NCBI GenBank assembly: GCA_035476855.1 | Contig: DATILC010000057.1 | Location: 1 to 6,083, forward strand | Source: Solimonas_A sp035476855 | Lineage (GTDB): Bacteria; Pseudomonadota; Gammaproteobacteria; Nevskiales; Nevskiaceae | Direction of reading: 5' to 3' | Length of the DNA: 6,083 nucleotides | Shown: piece after piece, positions 1 through 4,286 of the stretch | Position numbering within the stretch: the first letter of the stretch is position 1 | Layout of the letters: each line of letters opens with the position of its first letter | Notes under the pieces: generated by a model | What the model was told of the DNA's origin: nothing | Databases searched by the model: none | Seen by the model: only the letters and a program-made list of their open reading frames with translations | Made by a program: the position numbers and the translations under genes

Positions 1-234
1 AACGAGACCCGCGCCTACATCCAGAAGATCCTCTGGCACATCACCGCCGACGGCTGGCTCAGCACCGGCCAGCCGCAGGATGCCTCGTCGCTGCTGCTGC
101 CGGTGGGCGCGCCGACCGCGGCGGCGCAGGGCGAAGCGGAAAAAGCAAAAGGTCCAGCGGACCTTTTGCCCGCTGAGCGCCAAGCCATGGATGGCTTGGC
201 CGGGCCGCGGCGCCATGGACGGCCTTCCCCATGA
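1..234 (+). CDS. C-terminal end of a probable soluble lytic murein transglycosylase (partial, 5' end outside window)
   Basis: Frame 1 is open from the first base to a TGA at 232-234, giving 77 residues. It begins NETRAYIQKILWHITADGWL. An (N)ETR-x-Y-x-x-(K/R)-(V/I)-L stretch is what usually follows the catalytic SLT domain in Slt-type lytic transglycosylases, which cleave peptidoglycan glycan strands in the periplasm to give 1,6-anhydromuropeptides. The catalytic domain itself lies upstream of the window, so the assignment rests on this one tail motif. After about residue 48 the character changes to a low-complexity tail (AKGPADLLPAERQAMDG and on), and this tail is encoded by a palindromic repeat (see the repeat entry). 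The natural core of the protein probably ends near residue 40-45. The stop lies 7 bp before the cca start and overlaps its Shine-Dalgarno, so the two genes may be co-transcribed. An unrelated protein with a chance ETR motif remains possible. Confidence 0.55.
   Translation, partial: NETRAYIQKILWHITADGWLSTGQPQDASSLLLPVGAPTAAAQGEAEKAKGPADLLPAERQAMDGLAGPRRHGRPSP
145..222. repeat. REP-like palindromic repeat lying inside the transglycosylase 3' end
   Basis: Two strong inverted repeats lie back to back. The first has perfect 11-bp arms, GCAAAAGGTCC (145-155) and GGACCTTTTGC (159-169), around a 3-nt loop. The second has perfect 10-bp arms, GCCAAGCCAT (179-188) and ATGGCTTGGC (191-200), around GG. 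They are followed by a GC-rich stretch with a further CCATGG core (204-222). Such paired palindromes with ATGGATGGC-type cores resemble the dispersed extragenic repeats of many GC-rich gammaproteobacteria. Copy number in this genome cannot be seen from one window. Here the repeat is read in frame and supplies residues 49 onward of the upstream protein. The first hairpin (GGTCC/GGACC plus TTTT) also looks like an intrinsic terminator, but it sits before the stop codon of the gene it would terminate. Confidence 0.6.
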
Positions 235-236
235 GG
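233..236 (+). promoter_or_regulatory. Ribosome binding site of cca (decides the start)
   Basis: GAGG at 233-236 lies 5 nt before the ATG at 242. It selects this start over upstream in-frame ATGs at 80, 188 and 215. Those would add a tail that reads through the repeat and lacks family similarity. The SD overlaps the TGA of the preceding gene (232-234), which allows translational coupling. Confidence 0.75.
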
Positions 237-241
237 TCGCC

Positions 242-1486
242 ATGAAGCGATACCTCGTCGGCGGCGCCGTCCGCGACGCCCTGCTGGGCCTCGAAGTCCA
301 CGAGCGCGACTGGGTGGTGATCGGGGCCACGCCGGAGGAAATGGCGGCCGCCGGCTATCTGCCGGTGGGCAAGGACTTCCCCGTGTTCCTGCATCCGCAG
401 ACCAAGGAAGAACACGCCCTGGCGCGCACCGAGCGCAAGACCGGGCGTGGCTACAAGGGCTTCAGTTTCCACACCGGCCCCGAGGTGACGCTGGAAGAAG
501 ACCTGGTGCGGCGCGACCTCACGGTCAATGCCATCGCCCAGGACGAGGACGGCACGCTGATCGACCCTCACGGCGGCCGGCGTGACCTCGAGGCGCGCCT
601 GCTGCGCCATGTCTCCGGGGCCTTCAGCGAAGATCCCGTGCGCATCCTTCGCGTGGCGCGCTTCCATGCGCGTTTCGCGCCGCTGGGCTTCCGCATCGCC
701 GACGAAACCATGACGCTGATGCGGCAGATGGTCGAGGCCGGCGAGGCCGATCACCTGGTGCCCGAGCGGGTCTGGCAGGAGACGAAACGCGCGCTGATGC
801 AGGACTCGCCCGGCAGCTTCTTCCGCACCCTGCATGAATGTGGCGCGCTGGCGCGGGTGATGCCGGAGCTGGCGGCGCTGTCCGGCGTGCCGCAGCGCGC
901 CGACTATCACCCCGAGGTCGACACCCTGGTGCACACGCTGATGTGCGTCGACACCGGCGCGCGCAGCGGCTATCCGCTGGAGGTGCGCTACTCGGCCCTG
1001 GTGCATGACCTCGGCAAGGCGGCGACGCCGCAGGAGGAGCTGCCCAGCCATCGCATGCACGACCTGCGCGGGGTGCCGTTGGTGCAGCAGTTCAACGAGC
1101 GCCTGCGCGTGCCCGCCGCCTGCCGCGAGCTGGCGCTGGTGCATACGCGCGAGCACCTGGTGATCCACCAGGCGCAGCAGCTGCGCCCCGCAACCCTGCT
1201 GGGCCTGCTGGAGCGCATCGGCGCGTTCGCCAGGGGCGAGCGTTTCGAGCAGGTGCTGCAGGCCAGCCTCTGCGACGCGCGCGGCCGCCTCGGTTTCGAG
1301 GACTGCGACTATCCGCCGGCCGGGTACCTGCGCAGCGCGCGCGACGTCGCCAGCCAGGTGCAGGCCGCCGACGTGATGCGCGAGGGCCTCAGCGGCCCCG
1401 CGATCGGCGAGGCGCTGAAGGAACAGCGCATCCGCCAACTGAAGGAATGGAAATCAGGGAACGGTGGCCAGCAGCAGCCCGCCTAG
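242..1486 (+). CDS. cca: CCA tRNA nucleotidyltransferase (multifunctional CCA protein)
   Basis: This 414-residue protein adds or repairs the 3'-CCA end of tRNAs without a nucleic-acid template, using CTP and ATP, in the cytoplasm. It is colinear with E. coli Cca (412 aa). The nucleotidyltransferase motif YLVGGAVRDALLG is at 4-16. The metal-site motif ERDWVV is at 21-26. RRDLTVNA is at 90-97 and EDPVRILRVAR at 130-140. RIADET (151-156) and LVPERVW (172-178) follow. A C-terminal HD phosphohydrolase domain has H255-D256 in VHDLGK, with HPEVDT at 223-228 and a later REH at 313-315. This makes it the long gammaproteobacterial, multifunctional type (transferase plus 2',3'-cyclic phosphodiesterase, 2'-nucleotidase and phosphatase in E. 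coli). Position 21 is Glu, where E. coli has the Mg-binding Asp21; Asp23 is kept. The ATG at 242 fits the SD and the family N-terminus. The 3' end overlaps the convergent uppP by 33 bp. Confidence 0.97.
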   Translation: MKRYLVGGAVRDALLGLEVHERDWVVIGATPEEMAAAGYLPVGKDFPVFLHPQTKEEHALARTERKTGRGYKGFSFHTGPEVTLEEDLVRRDLTVNAIAQDEDGTLIDPHGGRRDLEARLLRHVSGAFSEDPVRILRVARFHARFAPLGFRIADETMTLMRQMVEAGEADHLVPERVWQETKRALMQDSPGSFFRTLHECGALARVMPELAALSGVPQRADYHPEVDTLVHTLMCVDTGARSGYPLEVRYSALVHDLGKAATPQEELPSHRMHDLRGVPLVQQFNERLRVPAACRELALVHTREHLVIHQAQQLRPATLLGLLERIGAFARGERFEQVLQASLCDARGRLGFEDCDYPPAGYLRSARDVASQVQAADVMREGLSGPAIGEALKEQRIRQLKEWKSGNGGQQQPA

Positions 1487-2242
1487 CGCCAGGCGGTACC
1501 AGGCGAAGGGCACGAAGCTGTGGCCGGAGATGTAGCGCAGCAGCCACTTCACGGTGATGAAGGCGGTCAGCGCCGACACCAGGCAGGCAATGCCCAGCTC
1601 GCCCCAGGGCTCGGCGGCGAAGGCGGCGCGGTCGTCGAGCATCTTCAGCAGCTCGTAGGCGCTGGCGGCGAACATGGTCGGGATGCCGACCAGGAAGGCG
1701 AACTCCGCCGCACGCGGCCGGCTGGTCAGGCCGAACAGCAGGGCGGCGAAGATCGCCGCCGCCGAGCGCGACACGCCGGGAAAGATGCCGGCGACGATCT
1801 GGGCGATGCCCACCGCGATCACCACGCTCCAGCCGACGGTCTCGCTGGGTGCATGCGATTTCACCCAGTACTCGATGGCGAAGATGACGATGCCACCGAT
1901 GATCAGCGCCCAGGCCACCGGCGTCACCGTGTCCGGCAGTTCGGCGCCGAGCTGCTTCGCCACCAGGCCCAGCACCACGGTGATGACGAAGGCGACCGTG
2001 ATCTTCAACAGGTAGTCGCGCGACTCCGGCTCGCGCCAGTTGCGCAGCAGGCCGCTCAGGCGCTCTCGGTAGACCAGCAGCACCGCGACGATGGCGCCGC
2101 ACTGGATGGCGATGTTGAACAGGTCCGAGCGACGGTCGAGCCAGTGCTGGGCGATCAGCAGGTGGCCGGTGCTGGAAACGGGGAGGAATTCGGTGACGCC
2201 TTCGATGACGCCGAGCAGGATGGCTTGCAGGATGCTGTCCAC
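1454..2242 (-). CDS. uppP: Undecaprenyl-diphosphate phosphatase UppP (BacA)
   Basis: This 262-residue integral inner-membrane enzyme removes a phosphate from undecaprenyl diphosphate. It regenerates the lipid carrier for peptidoglycan and O-antigen synthesis, and its overexpression confers bacitracin resistance in E. coli. The first signature, GVIEGVTEFLPVSSTGH (11-27), carries E14, E18, S24 and H27, matching E. coli E17/E21/S27/H30. The second, FPGVSRSAA (154-162), carries the essential Arg (R159). The residue after SRS is Ala where E. coli has Gly, which I recall also being so in xanthomonad homologues. Hydrophobic segments lie around 43-58, 81-96, 107-125, 137-155, 181-195, 216-236 and 246-260. 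The start is a GTG at 2242-2240. An in-frame stop just upstream (2275-2273) leaves no longer option, and no good Shine-Dalgarno is visible. Length is slightly below E. coli's 273 aa. It converges on cca and diverges from the pteridine reductase. Confidence 0.96.
   Translation of the reverse strand: MDSILQAILLGVIEGVTEFLPVSSTGHLLIAQHWLDRRSDLFNIAIQCGAIVAVLLVYRERLSGLLRNWREPESRDYLLKITVAFVITVVLGLVAKQLGAELPDTVTPVAWALIIGGIVIFAIEYWVKSHAPSETVGWSVVIAVGIAQIVAGIFPGVSRSAAAIFAALLFGLTSRPRAAEFAFLVGIPTMFAASAYELLKMLDDRAAFAAEPWGELGIACLVSALTAFITVKWLLRYISGHSFVPFAWYRLALGGLLLATVP
1479..1496. other. Small GC-rich hairpin at the convergent cca/uppP junction
   Basis: CCGCCT (1479-1484) and AGGCGG (1491-1496) form a perfect 6-bp stem with a 6-nt loop across the cca stop codon and inside the uppP 3' coding end. 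No T-tract follows on either strand, so it is not a standard intrinsic terminator. It is the only obvious structure in the overlap and might still act as a weak bidirectional barrier. Confidence 0.3.
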
Positions 2243-2326
2243 GGGATGGTTATTGATCCGGCGACGCGACGGTCAGGCCAGGGCATACGCATGCCATGAT
2301 CGCCGCGGGTGATTCATGTGAGGGAG

Positions 2327-2340
2327 TCGCCGGTTCAATA
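2327..2340 (+). repeat. Motif copy 1, TCGCCGGTTCAATA
   Basis: This copy matches the downstream copy at 2438-2451 (TCGCTGCTTCAATA) at 12 of 14 positions in the same orientation. On the minus strand it contains TTGAAC (2338-2333), which could serve as a -35 element for uppP, though no convincing -10 follows. It may be an operator site of an unknown regulator. Confidence 0.45.
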
Positions 2341-2360
2341 AGCATCAATCATGCTCTGTG

Positions 2361-2452
2361 CTATTGAAGCAGCGACGCCTAACTTTGCTTGACATGCAGC
2401 GGATCCGGCAAGTACCGCGTTTTGTTCAAACATCTGATCGCTGCTTCAATAG
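2361..2452. repeat. Perfect 15-bp inverted repeat with 62-bp spacer (motif copies 2 and 3)
   Basis: CTATTGAAGCAGCGA at 2361-2375 is the exact reverse complement of TCGCTGCTTCAATAG at 2438-2452. The 62 bp between them hold a TTGACA hexamer, and the repeat ends 36 bp before the pteridine reductase start. Pairing in RNA would make a 15-bp stem with a long loop. As DNA it could be two operator half-regions that support looping, or the terminal repeats of a 92-bp miniature element. I see no target-site duplication at the outer edges (CTGTG on the left, ACTGG on the right), so the element reading is weaker. A 15-bp perfect match is very unlikely by chance within 250 bp. Confidence 0.75.
2389..2417 (+). 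promoter_or_regulatory. Possible -35 element (TTGACA) for the pteridine reductase
   Basis: TTGACA at 2389-2394 is a perfect sigma-70 -35 hexamer. At 16-18 bp spacing the -10 region reads AGTACC/GTACCG/TACCGC, a poor match to TATAAT. A promoter here would need an activator or an atypical -10. It sits between motif copies 2 and 3, which favours regulation by whatever binds them. This is a suggestion from position and one hexamer only. Confidence 0.25.
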
Positions 2453-2462
2453 ACTGGTGGGA

Positions 2463-2498
2463 ATGAGGCGGCAAGGATACGGGATAACGTGGTCATGA
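2463..2498 (+). CDS. Possible 11-residue leader ORF upstream of the pteridine reductase
   Basis: ATG at 2463 opens an 11-codon frame (MRRQGYGITWS) whose TGA (2496-2498) overlaps the ATG at 2495 as ATGA. That geometry is typical of translational coupling. The G-rich stretch before it (GGTGGG, 2456-2461) is too close to be a normal Shine-Dalgarno, so translation is doubtful. It could be chance. Confidence 0.15.
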   Translation: MRRQGYGITWS

Positions 2499-3229
2499 CA
2501 ACGTCGTCGGTGGTGCTGGTGACCGGCGCCGCAAGGCGCATCGGCGCCGAAATCGTACGCGCGCTGCACGCGCAGGGCTGGAATGTCCTGATCCACGCCC
2601 ACCGTTCGCTGGCCGAGGCCGAGGCGCTGGCGGCGGAGCTGAACCGGGCGCGGGGCGATTCGGCGCAGGCCCTGCAGGCCGACCTGCTCGACAGTGCCGC
2701 GCTGCCGGCGCTGGCGGCGGCGGCGCAGGCGCGCTGGGGCCGGCTCGATGCCCTGGTCAACAATGCCTCGACCTACTATCCGACGCCGCTGGGCCAGGTC
2801 ACGCCGCAGGCCTTCGAGGACCTCGTCGGCAGCAACCTGCGCGCGCCCCTGCTGCTGACCCAGGCCTGCGTCGCGCGGATGGAGCAGGGTGCGGTGGTCA
2901 ACCTGATCGACGTCAACGCCCGGCGCCCGCAGCGTGGCTACAGCACCTACACCGCGGCCAAGGCCGGGCTGTGGGCGCTGACCGAGGCACTGGCGCTGGA
3001 GCTGGCGCCGCGCATCCGCGTCAACGGCGTCGCTCCCGGCCACATGATCTGGCCCGGCGCCGGCCAGCTCGACGCCGCGCAGCAGGCCAGCGAACTGGCA
3101 CGAATCCCGCTGGGCCGGGTCGGGGGCGGCGCGGAGATCGCCCACGCGGTGGCCTACCTGCTGTCGCCGCAGGCGGCCTACATCACCGGTGCGATCCTGC
3201 CGGTGGACGGCGGCATCCGCCTGGCCTGA
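2489..3229 (+). CDS. Pteridine reductase, SDR family (PTR1/FolM type)
   Basis: This 246-residue short-chain dehydrogenase/reductase is predicted to be an NADPH-dependent reductase of dihydropterins or dihydrofolate in the cytoplasm. VTGAARRIG (11-19) is the cofactor loop, with the Arg seen in pteridine reductases rather than the FabG-like pattern. ADLLD (64-68) and NNAS (91-94) follow. The usual SDR catalytic Ser is replaced by Asp: D141, Y154 (YTAAK) and K158 have the same 13- and 4-residue spacing as Asp181-Tyr194-Lys198 of Leishmania PTR1. VNGVAPG is at 178-184 and VDGGIRLA ends the protein. The start is either GTG 2489 (AAGGA at 2473-2477, 11 nt away) or ATG 2495 (GGGA at 2481-2484, 10 nt away, giving MTTSSVVLVTG). 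I keep the longer form but the ATG is equally plausible. It lies near cca and uppP, where E. coli has folB, which fits a folate/pterin role. A FabG-like ketoreductase is the less likely alternative. Confidence 0.85.
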   Translation: MVMTTSSVVLVTGAARRIGAEIVRALHAQGWNVLIHAHRSLAEAEALAAELNRARGDSAQALQADLLDSAALPALAAAAQARWGRLDALVNNASTYYPTPLGQVTPQAFEDLVGSNLRAPLLLTQACVARMEQGAVVNLIDVNARRPQRGYSTYTAAKAGLWALTEALALELAPRIRVNGVAPGHMIWPGAGQLDAAQQASELARIPLGRVGGGAEIAHAVAYLLSPQAAYITGAILPVDGGIRLA

Positions 3230-3247
3230 ACGGCGTCGTGGAAAGCG

Positions 3248-3280
3248 GGGCGGGCCGATTGCGGCCGGCCGGTTCCGCCC
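3248..3280. repeat. GC-rich imperfect palindrome after the pteridine reductase
   Basis: GGGCGG (3248-3253) pairs with CCGCCC (3275-3280). Inside, GCCG (3254-3257) can pair with CGGC (3262-3265), and GGCCGGCC (3263-3270) is self-complementary. It lies 18 bp past the reductase stop and could be a transcription terminator, but it lacks a T-run. The function is not decided by sequence. Confidence 0.3.
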
Positions 3281-3288
3281 GCTAAGGT
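3259..3288 (+). promoter_or_regulatory. Weak candidate sigma-70 promoter for the methyltransferase operon
   Basis: TTGCGG (3259-3264) and TAAGGT (3283-3288) with an 18-bp spacer match about half of each consensus hexamer. The 166-bp gap between the reductase and the methyltransferase is long enough for a separate promoter. A second A-rich possibility is TAAAAA at 3297-3302, without a good -35. Both are by eye only. Confidence 0.25.
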
Positions 3289-3334
3289 GCCGGCGGTAAA
3301 AATGCAGGCTCGGATGAACCCGAGATCAACGGGC

Positions 3335-3340
3335 AAGGAG
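3335..3340 (+). promoter_or_regulatory. Strong Shine-Dalgarno AAGGAG not placed before the methyltransferase ATG
   Basis: AAGGAG is the best ribosome binding site in the window, yet it lies 55 nt upstream of the methyltransferase ATG (3396). It is 5 nt before a TTG at 3346 that opens a 17-codon frame. A small hairpin, CTCGG/CCGAG (3309-3313 and 3320-3324), sits just upstream of it. The ATG at 3396 has its own moderate site, AGGCGG (3385-3390, 5-nt gap). Confidence 0.6.
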
Positions 3341-3345
3341 TTCCC

Positions 3346-3399
3346 TTGGAGCACTCGATCATCGGCCGCTGTCCGGCGGGCCGCAGGCGGCCGTCATGA
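3346..3399 (+). CDS. Possible 17-residue leader peptide coupled to the methyltransferase
   Basis: TTG at 3346, 5 nt after AAGGAG, opens MEHSIIGRCPAGRRRPS. It ends at TGA 3397-3399, which overlaps the methyltransferase ATG as ATGA (3396-3399). Good SD spacing plus exact stop/start overlap suggests ribosomes loading here could terminate and restart on the methyltransferase. The peptide is Arg-rich at its end and resembles no family I know. There is no run of one amino acid pointing to classical attenuation. Alternatives are chance, or that a single-base change has split an originally longer methyltransferase N-terminus. Confidence 0.35.
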   Translation: MEHSIIGRCPAGRRRPS

Positions 3400-4286
3400 C
3401 CGAGGCCAGCGGCACTGCCGTGGCGGCCGGCCTGCACGACCGCATCCGCACCTACTACCGCGAGACCCATCTCGACTACCGCATGCTGTGGTATTCGAAG
3501 GACTCGCTGGCGCTGCATTTCGGCTACTGGGACGAGCACACCCGCAGCGATGCGCAAGCGCAGCTCAACCTCAACCGCGAGCTGGCGCGGCACATGCGGC
3601 TGCAGCCGGGCATGCGCGTGCTCGATGCCGGCTGCGGCATCGGCGGCAGCAGCCTGTGGCTGGCGCAGCACCATGGCGCGCAGGTCTGCGGCATCACCCT
3701 GGCGCCCAACCAGGTCGAGCGCGCGCAGCGGGCCTCGCGCGAGAGCGGCATCGCGGCGACCTTCTCGCTGGGCGACTTCAACGCCACGCGTTTCACCGAT
3801 GCCAGCTTCGACGCCTACTGGGCGATGGAAAGCCTGTGCCACTCGCCGGACAAGCCGCAGGCCCTGCGCGAGGCGGCGCGGCTGTTGCGCCCCGGCGGTC
3901 GCATCGGCATCGCCGAATACCTGCGCCGCGAGCGGCCGTTACCGCCGCGGCAGGAGCGCGGCCTGCTGGCTTGGCTGCGGGATTGGGCGATTCCCGACCT
4001 CGGCAGCGAGGACGAGTGGCGCAGCTGGCTGGCCGAAGCCGGCTTTGCCGAAATCGAGGTCGTCGACATCACCGACAACGTACGCCCCTCGCTGCGGCGC
4101 CTGCACCTGCTGGCCTGGCTGCTCGGCTTCGGCGAATGGGTCCTGCGTTGCCTGCGCCTGCGCACCGCGGCGCAACACGCCAACGTGCGCGGCTCGCGGC
4201 GCCAGGCGCTGGCCCTGCGTGCCGGCTCCTGGCAGCACCAGCTGATCACCGCCGTGCGGGTGCCGCATGACCGCGCCGCAGGCTGA
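3396..4286 (+). CDS. Class I SAM-dependent methyltransferase, substrate unknown
   Basis: This 296-residue protein has a Rossmann-type methyltransferase core. Motif I is VLDAGCGIGG (75-84). The following strand is GITLAPNQ (99-106). GDFNA (126-130) supplies the acidic residue at the adenine end. MESLCHSPD (144-152) follows, and LLRPGGRIGIAE (163-174) closes the core. The N-terminal HFGYWDE (41-47) and the MESLCH segment resemble the tocopherol/sterol/cyclopropane-type small-molecule methyltransferases more than protein or RNA ones. A stretch at 236-252 (LHLLAWLLGFGEWVLRC) is hydrophobic with flanking Arg and may lie on a membrane. The C-terminal ~40 residues are basic. ATG 3396 is the only ATG start available in frame (an in-frame stop lies at 3315). 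It overlaps the next gene by 20 bp, so the two are very likely coupled and act in one pathway. The methyl acceptor cannot be named. Confidence 0.85.
   Translation: MTEASGTAVAAGLHDRIRTYYRETHLDYRMLWYSKDSLALHFGYWDEHTRSDAQAQLNLNRELARHMRLQPGMRVLDAGCGIGGSSLWLAQHHGAQVCGITLAPNQVERAQRASRESGIAATFSLGDFNATRFTDASFDAYWAMESLCHSPDKPQALREAARLLRPGGRIGIAEYLRRERPLPPRQERGLLAWLRDWAIPDLGSEDEWRSWLAEAGFAEIEVVDITDNVRPSLRRLHLLAWLLGFGEWVLRCLRLRTAAQHANVRGSRRQALALRAGSWQHQLITAVRVPHDRAAG

Larger units (their letters stand above)
2243..2488. other. Divergent intergenic region between uppP and the pteridine reductase
   Basis: These 246 bp separate two genes transcribed away from each other, so promoters for both should lie here. 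Parts of it are visibly richer in A+T than the flanking genes, especially 2334-2460. I find no plausible protein gene beyond an 11-codon leader ORF (2463-2498). The notable content is three copies of a TTCAATA-containing motif and one perfect TTGACA hexamer, both listed separately. Confidence 0.7.

Noticed and set aside
145..169. Intrinsic terminator between the transglycosylase and cca
   Set aside because: It has a terminator-like stem and T-run, but it lies 63 bp before the stop codon of the upstream gene and is part of a two-palindrome repeat, so I list it as a repeat.
59..1438. Long minus-strand open frame (459 codons) opposite cca
   Set aside because: It lies wholly antisense to a certain gene in very GC-rich DNA, and its translation is His/Gln/Arg/Ala-rich with no family motif, as expected of a shadow frame.
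1761..1766. SRSA instead of SRSG in UppP as a defect
   Set aside because: The essential Arg159 and flanking Ser residues are kept, and I recall the same Ala in xanthomonad UppP proteins, so it is most likely a normal lineage variant.
2377..2430. Integron attC-like site (GCCTAAC at 2377-2383)
   Set aside because: The box fits the RYYYAAC pattern, but no matching GTTRRRY partner or folded attC arms are found downstream (GTTCAAA at 2424-2430 does not fit).
2243..2488. Riboswitch or tRNA-like structure in the divergent region
   Set aside because: Apart from the 15-bp inverted repeat I see no conserved aptamer core, cloverleaf or CCA end.
3287..4270. Plus-strand 327-codon frame overlapping the methyltransferase
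   Set aside because: The out-of-frame translation is an Arg/Ala/Gly-rich string, whereas the frame starting at 3396 has all class I methyltransferase motifs.
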